From positions 1 to 64,000 of the IMG/VR virus record IMGVR_UViG_3300034198_011471: DNA of 64,000 nucleotides. One strand, given 5' to 3'. Below are positions 6,454-14,053 of the stretch, in pieces (position 1 is the stretch's first letter; each line of letters opens with the position of its first letter). The stretch is from a virus. The position numbers and the translations under genes are program-made. The notes below the pieces were generated by a model. That model did no database searches. It was not told the DNA's origin and saw only the letters and a list, made by a program, of their open reading frames with translations.

Positions 6454-6970
6454 CGGATTTCGTTTCTCCGGCGGTCAAGGGTTCAGTTTTAAAGTAATTG
6501 TTAGCCGCCGTGGCCCGAAGATAGTCGCCAACCAAAAGGTCGTGGCCCACTTCAAGTCGGGCAAAATCAACGAGCAAATTTGCCGGGTAGCGTGTTTCAA
6601 AATTTAAAACATCAGGCCAACCGGCAGCTTCCTCGGCGTACTTTCTATCGAACCCGGCGTCGGTGTAGGCGCGAATCATTGCCGTGTAGTAAAAATCTTC
6701 CGCACCAGAACCAGAGCCGCTTAGCCAAACCGGACCCGGCGGCGGTTCTTGGTCGTCTTCCAAGTCGTCACACACCTCTTGGTGCTTCAACTCAGCCAAG
6801 TTCACGAGCGCAGTTGCTAGAGCTGAAATTACAATCTCTGCTGTCGCGACATTGTCATCATCACAAAAGCTGGCGGCAAACGCACGCAGCGCCATTTCAC
6901 GCAGCGTTTCGTCCGACGCTAGCTCTTTGTTCGCCATGACGTAACGCAACCGCAAGTCGTTTTTGCTCAT
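6437..6970 (-). CDS. hypothetical helical protein
   Basis: A 177-residue, mostly helical acidic protein with an ATGA junction to the upstream gene. It has a central low-complexity linker (PGPVWLSGSGSGAEDF) and a second helical part (YTDAGFDRKYAEEAAGWPDV). No recognisable motif. Confidence 0.6.
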   Translation of the reverse strand: MSKNDLRLRYVMANKELASDETLREMALRAFAASFCDDDNVATAEIVISALATALVNLAELKHQEVCDDLEDDQEPPPGPVWLSGSGSGAEDFYYTAMIRAYTDAGFDRKYAEEAAGWPDVLNFETRYPANLLVDFARLEVGHDLLVGDYLRATAANNYFKTEPLTAGETKSDGSAQ

Positions 6971-7341
6971 ACAGAACTCGCTTCTGGTTTGGGGTCAAGG
7001 TGTTTGTGCAGCTCATCGCGCCATACGTACGCCTGCGAACCGCGCCCAAACTTTGTCGGGCAATTGATATCAAAATCGCGGATCATGCTAGAAAGCGCGT
7101 CTAGCCCGTAGATACCGCGCATCTGGTTGACTGGTTTACCGTCAGGGCCGGAGATGGTGTATTTCGGATTGCTGAAGTCACTTTCATAAATCGTGGTGCA
7201 GCGCTCGACCATTTCTTGCGGCACGCCGACATCCAAAAACGCCTGCGGCTCGAATATCGTGTGGCCGTCACATATGTCTGCGGCGGCGAGCACAATGTGT
7301 GCGGGAATGTCGGTCCATTTGATTGTGTGGTCTTTAGTCAT
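6967..7341 (-). CDS. hypothetical protein
   Basis: A 124-residue protein beginning MTKDHTIKWTDIPAHIVLAA. The start at 7341 is well supported by GAGGAG with 7-nt spacing. Contains ICDGHTIFEPQAFLDVGVPQ and a C-terminal part GRGSQAYVWRDELHKHL. Function unknown. It overlaps the zinc-ribbon gene by 8 nt and is probably coupled to it. Confidence 0.65.
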   Translation of the reverse strand: MTKDHTIKWTDIPAHIVLAAADICDGHTIFEPQAFLDVGVPQEMVERCTTIYESDFSNPKYTISGPDGKPVNQMRGIYGLDALSSMIRDFDINCPTKFGRGSQAYVWRDELHKHLDPKPEASSV

Positions 7342-7573
7342 CTGTTTGCTCCTCGCATACGCTGTCGTAGTTTTGCTCGTCGTCGCTGCTGAGTCCTTCG
7401 TATTCGGCAAGACAGCCGCTGCAAACGAGCCGATTGATCCATCGATGTGCGTCGTCTACCTCGATTTCTTCACCGCAGGCAGCGCACGGAATAATCGTTT
7501 CTTCTAGGTAGGCTAGCAAGTTTTTTTCGTCTTGCAACGCCGCGTCTTCGATCGTGTCGTGGATAGAGTGCAT
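7334..7573 (-). CDS. small zinc-ribbon protein
   Basis: A 79-residue acidic protein. Residues 30-54 hold two CxxC knuckles (IPCAACGEEI and LVCSGCLAEY), a zinc ribbon of the kind found in small DNA- or RNA-binding or adaptor proteins. A Glu/Asp-rich tail follows. SD GGGGA lies about 6 nt before the ATG. It is the first gene after a strong intergenic hairpin. Target unknown. Confidence 0.7.
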   Translation of the reverse strand: MHSIHDTIEDAALQDEKNLLAYLEETIIPCAACGEEIEVDDAHRWINRLVCSGCLAEYEGLSSDDEQNYDSVCEEQTDD

Positions 7574-7587
7574 GGTTGTTCCCCTAG

Positions 7588-7622
7588 TGCCCGGGCGGTA
7601 GTTTTTGGCTACCGCCCGGGCA
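7588..7622. terminator. 14-bp perfect GC-rich intergenic hairpin
   Basis: tgcccgggcggtag and ctaccgcccgggca pair perfectly around a 7-nt loop between the stop of one leftward gene and the SD of the next. There is no U-run after the stem in either direction, so it is not a classical intrinsic terminator. It may attenuate transcription, stabilise the upstream message or serve as a processing site. Confidence 0.5.
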
Positions 7623-7640
7623 GAGACGTCGGTTTAGATA

Positions 7641-8264
7641 TCAGTCCCAAACGCGGATGACGGTGTTGTCCCGTGCAACCGTACGCTGGTATGTGATCCT
7701 GTATGTGCCCGGCGGCAACAGCCAGTCGCCGTGTTCCGGGTGCGCGATCGTATTGGCTTTGGTCAGCCGGAGAATCGGGCCGGCAAACGCAAGCATGGCG
7801 ATGGCGTCTTGCGCCGTTACTCTGTTCGACGGCGCGTTGGGGTTGTCGCGCCGCTCAGCCCACTCGGCTTCTTGCAGACGCGGCCGCCAGTTCGGCTCCG
7901 CCACGGAGATCCCGCGCATCTCGGCAAGTTGCACAAACATCTCGCGCGAACCAGCCTCAACCGGGCTGTAAACAGTGACGCCGTCTCCGTGAGCCAGACA
8001 GTGTCGGCTACCCTTGGTGTTACCCTCGGCAAGCTGAAGCGGAAATACCGGCTGCAGCGTGCGGGTGTAGAGCAGCGGCGTCTCCGAAACGTCATCAATC
8101 TTTTGAATGTAAATATCGCCCTGTCGAACAGCATCGCCGACGCTGGCCGCTTCGGGAAACTGCTGCGGGGCGTCATTCTTAATCTGCTCAACAGCCGCGG
8201 CGGCGGCACGAAGCCGAGCCACCGTGGCATGCGAAACCGGCGCGTCAATAACAGCTGTACTCAT
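7641..8264 (-). CDS. conserved partner protein of the DUF6745-like gene
   Basis: A 207-residue protein read from ATG 8264 (SD AAGGAA, 7 nt). An Ala-rich helix (~10-35) is followed by a beta-rich domain starting VRQGDIYIQKID, with AEGNTKGSRHCLAHGDGVTV and ending HPEHGDWLLPPGTYRITYQR. The 'QGDv...GeatGH.H', 'HpeHG...LPPGtYri..QR' layout is a conserved family that I recall next to DUF6745 genes in diverse bacteria. It follows the DUF6745-like gene by 22 nt, supporting a functional pair. Activity unknown. Confidence 0.6.
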   Translation of the reverse strand: MSTAVIDAPVSHATVARLRAAAAAVEQIKNDAPQQFPEAASVGDAVRQGDIYIQKIDDVSETPLLYTRTLQPVFPLQLAEGNTKGSRHCLAHGDGVTVYSPVEAGSREMFVQLAEMRGISVAEPNWRPRLQEAEWAERRDNPNAPSNRVTAQDAIAMLAFAGPILRLTKANTIAHPEHGDWLLPPGTYRITYQRTVARDNTVIRVWD

Positions 8265-8286
8265 GAAAAATTCCTTTGTGTTTGAT

Positions 8287-9717
8287 TTACGATGCACCAA
8301 TGACTCGAACCGGACTGGCAGCATACGAAACACGCGAAGTGGTTCCTGCGTCTGCCATCCAACCCTGCGCTTCAACGCAGGTGCTAATATCTCGCGGCAC
8401 GCTGATGAAATACCGCCGCCCAGTAGAACGGCAGAACAACACCATCCGGTTTTGACCGGTTCTGTTTTCTTGTCCGCGCGGCGGACCAACCAGCATCTCG
8501 GTCGTGTTATCAATATCGTTAACACGGCTATCAAGAACTGGGCAGTCTGCCTCTGCAATAAAGCGATCCCAGCCGAAACGCTCGATGGCCAGCCGGCGTG
8601 TTTCCTCGTTACGAATGCGCATGATGTGCGCCGTCGACAGTTGCTCCGGTTTTGCGACAATCATCCGGCCGCCTTCGTTCATGAAGTGCCCGTCGTTGAA
8701 CCATAGCTTTACGCCATCGGCCCACTGCACTGCCGGTCCGGTCGTGCTGTGCAAGTTGTTCGACTCGTTTAGCGTGATGCGCGGACGATCGGCAAGAATG
8801 ATGCACGACGACTGGAACGCGGCAAACGCCGTGCAGTGGTGGAACACTTCGTGCTCCCACGTAGTCGCCGGGTCATCAATCTTTAGGATCTTGCACAGAA
8901 TTTCGGCGTCAAGCGCCTGCGGCACGCTGCCCAGAAACACGTTGTCATCCGCAATTAAATTAGTTGGGTTGGTTAATTCGTTTATGGACATGGCGCGATT
9001 CAGCTCGCCAATTGACCCCGCGGTCGAGCTGCTGTCAAAAATGATCTTGTTGCTGATTTCAGACAGTTTCTTTTCAGTTTTTAACACTTCATTGTTGCGC
9101 ATCGTCCCGTCCCAGCTACGAAAATTCTCTGTGATAGCTCCTAGGCCGACGGTGTCGTTGAGCATAGATCGAAAAAGATTGACTGTGGTGGTCAAGTTGT
9201 TTGTCTTGTACATGACAACATCTTCTACGCCTTCGCCGCGGCTGCGCCACCAACGACGATTTAACCCAAACGAAGTTGCTACGAGGCTTTCACTTGTCAT
9301 GTACTCTTCGCGAATTGCCCGCAACCACGTTCGAGTAAACTCGTTGTTTTGCATGTTGCTCCACCAACGCCGGCGATCGCTATTCCAGCCGAGCAACGAG
9401 TCTTTACGCAATGGGATAACAAACGCGCTGTCGATTTCAAGCTCGCGACACAGCTCTTTTGCGTATGTCTTTGTCATCCGTCCGCGCACCACCGCCATCG
9501 AAATCATGAACGTCACCGGCGACGAGGCGACGTGAAAAGTTACAGGGCTTTTCTTGTGGCGGTCCGAGCGAAAAGAACCCAAACCACCGGCATAACCGGC
9601 GCGAAGTATTTCCGCAGCTTTAGCTTGGCTGGGTTGACCGTTGTGAATAGTTTCAAGCCAGCGATTGATCGTGTTTTCAACAATGGTTCGAGTTGCTTTG
9701 GAGATCTTAGATTTCAT
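8287..9717 (-). CDS. DUF6745-like protein
   Basis: A 476-residue protein. Its C-terminal half fits DUF6745: LHSTTGPAVQWADGVKLWF, then a helix with RIRNEETRRLAIERFGWDRF, and a final strand region ending EAQGWMAD. The N-terminal half (about 1-230) has scattered Trp/Arg motifs (RRRWWSN, NRRWWRSRGE) and no recognised fold. The first ATG is at 9717; an upstream TTG is less likely. The family is widespread, sometimes next to leucine-rich-repeat proteins, and has no known activity. The downstream neighbour is its usual partner. Confidence 0.65.
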   Translation of the reverse strand: MKSKISKATRTIVENTINRWLETIHNGQPSQAKAAEILRAGYAGGLGSFRSDRHKKSPVTFHVASSPVTFMISMAVVRGRMTKTYAKELCRELEIDSAFVIPLRKDSLLGWNSDRRRWWSNMQNNEFTRTWLRAIREEYMTSESLVATSFGLNRRWWRSRGEGVEDVVMYKTNNLTTTVNLFRSMLNDTVGLGAITENFRSWDGTMRNNEVLKTEKKLSEISNKIIFDSSSTAGSIGELNRAMSINELTNPTNLIADDNVFLGSVPQALDAEILCKILKIDDPATTWEHEVFHHCTAFAAFQSSCIILADRPRITLNESNNLHSTTGPAVQWADGVKLWFNDGHFMNEGGRMIVAKPEQLSTAHIMRIRNEETRRLAIERFGWDRFIAEADCPVLDSRVNDIDNTTEMLVGPPRGQENRTGQNRMVLFCRSTGRRYFISVPRDISTCVEAQGWMADAGTTSRVSYAASPVRVIGAS

Positions 9718-9718
9718 G

Positions 9719-10174
9719 TTAGGTAGTGGTTGCCATGATTGGGTCAACAAACCCGCAGTTTAGCGTGCTGTCTGTCAGCACAATTTCAAGTGTTTCAAAG
9801 TGATCGCAGTTCTGTACCCAGCTGCGCGGAATGTTAATTACTTCCGCAAAATCATCGCCGCCAACTAGTTCGCGGCTATTGTCGTACCATTCGTCGTCGG
9901 TATTTGGGTTGCAGTGTTCGGCGTAAACAACGTGTGCGCCGCTAGCGACACCCTCGACATCTCGCGGAATACCGTTGCTCATGAGATATACGCCGCGATC
10001 GTGTACAAATACCAAGCCGGGGCCCGCGGGCGTTCGCGTTTCCGGCGGCTCTAACCCAAGCTCGCGAAACTGCTCGTCCGTCATGTTCTCGTGACCCATA
10101 TCAAACTGCGTCGAGGCGTATGCGTGCTCAAGGCACCTCTTTAACTCCGCAGCTTTAAACCGTAACACTGGCAT
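9719..10174 (-). CDS. DUF3085-like protein
   Basis: A 151-residue protein. It begins MPVLRFKAAELKRCLEHAYA; the middle has GPGLVFVHDRGVYLMSNGIP and VVYAEHCNPNTDDEWYDNSR, followed by ELVGGDDFAEVI. The 'dqGVYLmSN...vYA..cnP..D.w...r...GGDDf.E' pattern matches DUF3085, a small family found on plasmids and genomic islands. Function unknown. Confidence 0.6.
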   Translation of the reverse strand: MPVLRFKAAELKRCLEHAYASTQFDMGHENMTDEQFRELGLEPPETRTPAGPGLVFVHDRGVYLMSNGIPRDVEGVASGAHVVYAEHCNPNTDDEWYDNSRELVGGDDFAEVINIPRSWVQNCDHFETLEIVLTDSTLNCGFVDPIMATTT

Positions 10175-10529
10175 CGTGTAGCTCCTTCTCTAAGTTTTTA
10201 CCTCTCCCAAACATCCACGAGTCGCCCTCTTCTGGTTGAATGCGGCGCAGCCAATCGGCAACGCTGGGGATGCGACCAAGGTCTTCATTGACGTGCTGCT
10301 CGCCGATATACCGTACCGGCACAACCCGCCCGTCAGAATTCGTGATTACTTTTCCGAAGATTCGTTCTGATAAGAAAATACCTTCGGAGTGGTGCCGCAG
10401 CGCGCGGTGGCGAAAGTCTGCCATGTGCGCTTTGGATCCATCAAACCATTCGTGGATAGCGAGATAATCGTCAACCTCGCCGCCCCACTTGCGCACTGAC
10501 GACAGCGCGTGATGGTACGGATGTGCCAT
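10155..10529 (-). CDS. DUF6915-like protein
   Basis: A 124-residue protein, strongly patterned: HHALSSVRKWGGEVDDYLAI, then HEWFDGSKAHMADFRHRALR with HHSEGIF, then NSDGRVVPVRYIGEQHV, and DLGRIPSVADWLRRI. These blocks match DUF6915, a conserved His/Trp-rich family of phages and mobile elements. The clustered His residues suggest metal binding, but the role is unknown. Overlaps the next gene by 20 nt. Confidence 0.75.
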   Translation of the reverse strand: MAHPYHHALSSVRKWGGEVDDYLAIHEWFDGSKAHMADFRHRALRHHSEGIFLSERIFGKVITNSDGRVVPVRYIGEQHVNEDLGRIPSVADWLRRIQPEEGDSWMFGRGKNLEKELHDASVTV

Positions 10530-10738
10530 TAGTCTCCCGTGTACAAGTCGAGCACGGAGGTTAGATCGCTGTGCGTAGCTGACCAGTCCATTTTGTCTTC
10601 GGCTATTTCAGCCGAGCGTTCCCAGTCGGCGTCGTCGGGTCTGCCAAACATGTCAGCGCTCCACCAAGCCAGAATGATGCTTTTGACGCCGTTCTTTTTT
10701 GCTCGTTTCAAATTGTCGATCGCTTCGTCGATAGTCAT
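10529..10738 (-). CDS. small conserved hypothetical protein
   Basis: A 69-residue protein: MTIDEAIDNLKRAKKNGVKS, then IILAWWSADMFGRPDDADWE and a final acidic part. The 'dEAi..Lk..kk.GvksiIlAwW.aDmFgr.dd.dW' pattern is familiar from small phage proteins of unknown function. Junctions: ATGA with the upstream gene and a 1-nt overlap downstream. Confidence 0.65.
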   Translation of the reverse strand: MTIDEAIDNLKRAKKNGVKSIILAWWSADMFGRPDDADWERSAEIAEDKMDWSATHSDLTSVLDLYTGD

Positions 10739-11028
10739 GCTAGCGGTTTCACTGTTGGTTCGGTTGCGCCTTCTGCAAACTCTATGTCTGCTTCGCCGCG
10801 CATCACTTGTTTAATGATGTTGACGTCGTTGAGCGCCCGTTCAATCCACGGCTGCATGCGCAAGATAAGCGGATCGTCAGCCGGCCGCTTTGCCTTATAC
10901 ATCAGCATCATCGACATACCCACGACCACCATTTCGAGCGGCGGACAATCAGCGGCCCAGTCGGCGGTATACGTGATTGGCGCCATCACCTCTTTAACGT
11001 CTTCTTCTGTCCATTTGTCAGCGGTCAT
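10735..11028 (-). CDS. hypothetical protein
   Basis: A 97-residue protein with a Met-rich hydrophobic helix (PLEMVVVGMSMMLMYKAKRP) and a following amphipathic helix (ERALNDVNIIKQVMRGEADI). The hydrophobic segment is short and mixed, so membrane insertion is uncertain. No family recognised. Confidence 0.6.
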   Translation of the reverse strand: MTADKWTEEDVKEVMAPITYTADWAADCPPLEMVVVGMSMMLMYKAKRPADDPLILRMQPWIERALNDVNIIKQVMRGEADIEFAEGATEPTVKPLA

Positions 11029-11032
11029 TTAG

Positions 11033-11476
11033 TCACCACTCGTTTTGCGTCGTGTTTGTTTCCATGATGCGCTCGTTGTGCTGATGCTTGATCTTGCCTT
11101 TGAGCGTATCGATTTCAATTTCGCCAAAACTGCCTTCGTTAATCTCCCATCCGCCCGGAAGAAGATCCCAAAGCGTTTCAGAAAACTCCGCAAGCTTTTC
11201 GAGCGAAATAATGGGCTTGGCGTCAGTGCCGGTTGGCGTTGCGTACTGCCGCTTGAACTCTTCAAAATAAACTCTGCGGCCGTTTGTCGACGACTCCATA
11301 GCTTCGCTGTCGTGCTGCGCTACGGGGTCGCAGAACCAGAAACAGAGTTCTTGAAAGTCCCCGGAATCGCCGCTGCCGTCATACGAGGCAACTATCCCTG
11401 TAACGCCAAGCGCATTAAACAGCGGGCAGATTTCTTTAAGCGTTTCAATTGGCGTTTTGATTTTAGTTTTTGCCAT
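11033..11476 (-). CDS. DUF6878-like protein
   Basis: A 147-residue protein read from ATG 11476 (MAKTKIKTPIETLKEICPLF). It contains GVTGIVASYDGSGDSGDFQE and ends with LPGGWEINEGSFGEIEID followed by HQHNERI. The 'v.YdGsGDSG' block and the 'GWE.NeGsfGe...N.R' end are the hallmarks of DUF6878, found on plasmids and islands. Function unknown. The preceding gene's stop lies immediately upstream of the ATG. Confidence 0.65.
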   Translation of the reverse strand: MAKTKIKTPIETLKEICPLFNALGVTGIVASYDGSGDSGDFQELCFWFCDPVAQHDSEAMESSTNGRRVYFEEFKRQYATPTGTDAKPIISLEKLAEFSETLWDLLPGGWEINEGSFGEIEIDTLKGKIKHQHNERIMETNTTQNEW

Positions 11477-11477
11477 G

Positions 11478-11981
11478 TTAATAAGACGCGTATACCGTAC
11501 AAGGTTTACCGGTTTTCTTTTCTTTCTCTTCAGCAAGCGTGACAAAATTTTGAAACGACTCAACCACGCGGTCCGCAAGGTCTGACTGTTCGCCGTATAG
11601 ACGCGCTTGCCGTTCACGTACAGCCTCTTCGACCGTCATTGGTCTGGTTGTGTCGCTTCTGATGTTTCCGCCTTCCGCAACCTCGGCGCCAGTTGATTGC
11701 ACCATATCCAAAAACATTGCAGCGAGCTTGTGCCCGTCGCCGGTCATTGCTGGTTCTGTAACACGCGTTAGCCGTTCGCGCATAACAGCGGCAGGAATCT
11801 GCGCCCGGCAATCGTCAGCCTCGAACGCTTCGCGAACAAGGATTCGCGTGGCATACGGGCCGCCGTGGTACGCTTCGCGCAGATAACCGACGTGACCGGA
11901 CGTGGTAGAAAAACCAGTGGCCTGCGCGCTCTTTTCCTCTTCTTCCATCCCGTCCCATTCCAGATAGATATCAATACCCAT
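11478..11981 (-). CDS. conserved hypothetical protein of mobile elements
   Basis: A 167-residue protein beginning MGIDIYLEWDGMEEEEKSAQ, with the very conserved-looking segment GHVGYLREAYHGGPYATRIL. It ends in a helical part and GKPCTVYASY. I recall this family (MGIDIYl.WDG..e.e..aq.tGFs...GhvGYLREAYHG.PYAT) from plasmids, usually near the DUF6878-type gene as here. Role unknown. Confidence 0.65.
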   Translation of the reverse strand: MGIDIYLEWDGMEEEEKSAQATGFSTTSGHVGYLREAYHGGPYATRILVREAFEADDCRAQIPAAVMRERLTRVTEPAMTGDGHKLAAMFLDMVQSTGAEVAEGGNIRSDTTRPMTVEEAVRERQARLYGEQSDLADRVVESFQNFVTLAEEKEKKTGKPCTVYASY

Positions 11982-11987
11982 CGTTGT

Positions 11988-12206
11988 TCACTGCTCCTTT
12001 AAAGCTACGAGCATGTCATCTTTAGCCGCGGTTTGAGTTTCAACTGCGCGTGTAGTGGTTTTATTCGTGCGCACGAACTGTCTTGCGTTCGGTGGAAAAT
12101 CAGAATCCCACGTGACCGCTTTTTCTTCAGCTGCTTTTTCGTTGTCAGCCTCGATTACAAACGTTTCTGTTTGGGTGGTAGAAGTTTGAACGTGAAAATA
12201 GGGCAT
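11988..12206 (-). CDS. hypothetical small protein
   Basis: A 72-residue, Thr-rich protein (MPYFHVQTSTTQTETFVIEA) with one predicted beta-hairpin and a helix rich in Ala/Glu (DNEKAAEEKAVTWD). Last gene of the cluster reading from the promoter at 12.7 kb past the 12.24-kb hairpin. No family recognised. Confidence 0.55.
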   Translation of the reverse strand: MPYFHVQTSTTQTETFVIEADNEKAAEEKAVTWDSDFPPNARQFVRTNKTTTRAVETQTAAKDDMLVALKEQ

Positions 12207-12236
12207 TTTTATTCCGTTTAGAGGTGGTTAAATGAG

Positions 12237-12270
12237 GAGGGCGCCGGGGCCGAAACCCCGACGCCCTCCA
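12237..12270. terminator. strong intergenic hairpin after the secreted-protein gene
   Basis: ggagggcg pairs with cgccctcc, and inside it cgggg pairs with ccccg across one mismatch, with a 6-nt loop. Read leftward it follows the secreted-protein gene and is followed only by a weak U-tract (TCATTT). It is probably a terminator or a partial terminator for the short transcript that starts near 12.7 kb. Confidence 0.55.
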
Positions 12271-12303
12271 TGGCGTCAAAAGTAGTTACCTAGATACGAT
12301 AGT

Positions 12304-12636
12304 TCAGCGGCAGCCGCAGCTGCTGCAACCACCGCGACAGGCGCGGCCGGCCCGAACAACGCGCACCGGAGCGGCGACGACCGCCACCGGAACCTCGACG
12401 ACGGCGCGGGTTACCGTGCGGGTCTTCTCGATCGTCCGGCCGAACAGACCGGCGCGGCACGAACCGCGGCACGAGCTTTCCGTGCGACAGGTACCGTTAG
12501 CACACGCGGGAGTGGCGTCAGCCACAACCACCGGCGCAGCGGGCTGCACCAGCACGCTCTTCGGTTCACCGGCATCGCCAGCAAACGCAACGGACGAAAC
12601 AAACGCAAGGACCACAGCTGCAAAACAAGACTTCAT
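12304..12636 (-). CDS. exported cysteine-rich small protein
   Basis: A 110-residue protein with a clear signal peptide (MKSCFAAVVLAFVSSVAFAG, cleavage near residue 19-20). The mature part has cysteines in short clusters (ACANGTC, SSCRGSCR, CRGGCSSCGCR) around a hydrophobic Val/Arg segment (TRAVVEVPVAVVAAPVRVVR). Probably secreted and disulphide-bonded or metal-binding. The composition reminds me of small Cys/Arg/Val-rich exported proteins of planctomycetes, which bears on host (inference). SD AAGGAG lies 6 nt before the ATG and the gene has its own promoter candidate. Confidence 0.7.
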   Translation of the reverse strand: MKSCFAAVVLAFVSSVAFAGDAGEPKSVLVQPAAPVVVADATPACANGTCRTESSCRGSCRAGLFGRTIEKTRTVTRAVVEVPVAVVAAPVRVVRAGRACRGGCSSCGCR

Positions 12637-12705
12637 GTCAATCTCCTTGAACTACCGAACAAATACTACCGCACGCGCGGCAATAACCTGCTCAGCAATA
12701 CTCTT

Positions 12706-12733
12706 TGTATAGCGGAGCAGGATTTTGTTGCAA
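12706..12733 (-). promoter_or_regulatory. sigma-70-like promoter candidate
   Basis: On the leftward strand, TTGCAA and TATACA are separated by 16 nt, about 70 nt upstream of the ATG of the secreted-protein gene. The ~145-nt gap has no gene, which makes a promoter likely. The match is by eye. Confidence 0.55.
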
Positions 12734-12780
12734 CCCCAAAATCAAAAACAGATTCTGGGGAATCTTGTCAAAATGCGTAA

Positions 12781-13050
12781 TTATTCACGCACTACGTGAA
12801 CGTTGTACCAGCGCATTTTATCGTTGAGCCACTTGGCCTCGGCGGCGAGTGCGTCTGCGCGCGACTCAAAGTTACGCAAAGACGGCCCGCCGACTGGCGA
12901 TAAATCAGCAACCCACTCTCCCGGAATTGTCGGGTCAGGCTCAACGTGACTGGCACGTTTGATATCAAGCTCTCCCAGCGCTTTTAGGTTGATCTCTTCG
13001 CCATAGAGACATTGCGCTGAGCCGTTGGGGCGAATGTATAGCTGCATCAT
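12781..13050 (-). CDS. conserved hypothetical protein
   Basis: An 89-residue protein beginning MMQLYIRPNGSAQCLYGEEI, with IKRASHVEPDPTIPGEWVAD and LSPVGGPSLRNFESRADALA. This 'lYirpnG...lYgE.id...lG.l.i.RaSHVEpd..g.W.aDlspvgGP' family occurs on plasmids and in planctomycetes and proteobacteria. Function unknown. Confidence 0.65.
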   Translation of the reverse strand: MMQLYIRPNGSAQCLYGEEINLKALGELDIKRASHVEPDPTIPGEWVADLSPVGGPSLRNFESRADALAAEAKWLNDKMRWYNVHVVRE

Positions 13051-13051
13051 G

Positions 13052-14053
13052 CTACATCGACATCAGACGTCGAGAGGGTATTAGCTCGTTCATGTTAACC
13101 GCTCGCGGCAACTGCGCCACGGCTGCAGGCGTATACAGGTTTTGTCGTCGCCGCTCAGACCTTGACACGTTGTACACATTAAATTGCGTAATATTGTCAA
13201 TGATTGCTCCCGCAAACAACGCGTCGTCGTGCACGTCTTCGCGTGGGTAGGTTTGCGACTGGCCATCATACGTGGGGCGGAAAATGATATGACCGCCGGC
13301 TGCAACAGCATGGCCGCGAAACGCTAACAGGGCGTTGATTTGTTCGACGTTTGCAATGATGGCGTAGTCAACAACTTTTAAACGCGACCGTTCAAACGTC
13401 GGGTCGTTCTGCTCACGCGAGTAGATCGTGACTTGCATCAGTTTGCTGCCTACGACCTGCGCTTTCCCGGCAATAGTGACAAAGCCGCGAAGCACAGAAC
13501 TGCTGATTTGCGCCTCGCCGCCGACGTATGCCTGACCTTCGAGTGACGTTTGAATTGCAATCGCTTTTCCCGAAATACCGCAGTTCCCGCGTAACGTGCA
13601 ACTGATAACGCGGGCGCTGTCTCTGATAAACGCGTTTTCGTACGCAGTTGTCGAGCCAGAAACAATACCGCCGTATACGCGAGCTTCGTTTGAGAACTGA
13701 CAGTCGTCCATTACTCGGGCCCGGCCGCTGACGCTCGCAAACTGGCTCAGTTTTACGTTTCCGCTGACGTGCGCGTACCCGCAGATCTGGGCCCGATTAT
13801 GCACGCGTACGTTGCCCTCGACACGGGCGTTGTGATACACCTGCGCCAGCTTGTAAACAAAAACCGAATCGGCCACTTTTGCGGTATCTGCTACCCAGCC
13901 CTCGCCGTTAACGTGTCGATGTGCAAACACGCGGCCGTTACCGTCTTTGAAATCATGCTTTGATGCCCGCTTCTTTTTTGGTTTGACCGCGGTCATCACC
14001 GCTGCCGCCGCATCTAGCACGGCGACAGCGCTGTCTTTTTGTTCCTCCATCAC
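13052..14053 (-). CDS. left-handed beta-helix (hexapeptide-repeat-like) protein
   Basis: A 333-residue protein. After a disordered Ala/Lys N-terminus (1-45), residues ~50-230 form many short repeats of the type A-x-V-x-(G/N)-x-A-x-V (for example VYHNARVEGNVRVHNRAQIC and AHVSGNVKLSQFASVSGRAR), characteristic of a left-handed parallel beta-helix. The C-terminal ~100 residues are not repetitive (NAVxRGHAV-like, then a short domain). Such proteins appear in phages and bacteria as trimeric scaffolds or binding modules. No acyltransferase signature is visible. The start overlaps the upstream stop (ATGA). Confidence 0.7.
   Translation of the reverse strand: MMEEQKDSAVAVLDAAAAVMTAVKPKKKRASKHDFKDGNGRVFAHRHVNGEGWVADTAKVADSVFVYKLAQVYHNARVEGNVRVHNRAQICGYAHVSGNVKLSQFASVSGRARVMDDCQFSNEARVYGGIVSGSTTAYENAFIRDSARVISCTLRGNCGISGKAIAIQTSLEGQAYVGGEAQISSSVLRGFVTIAGKAQVVGSKLMQVTIYSREQNDPTFERSRLKVVDYAIIANVEQINALLAFRGHAVAAGGHIIFRPTYDGQSQTYPREDVHDDALFAGAIIDNITQFNVYNVSRSERRRQNLYTPAAVAQLPRAVNMNELIPSRRLMSM

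Noticed and set aside
8504-9535. 343-codon plus-strand frame opposite the DUF6745-like gene
   Set aside because: A shadow; the DUF6745 match on the minus strand is clear.
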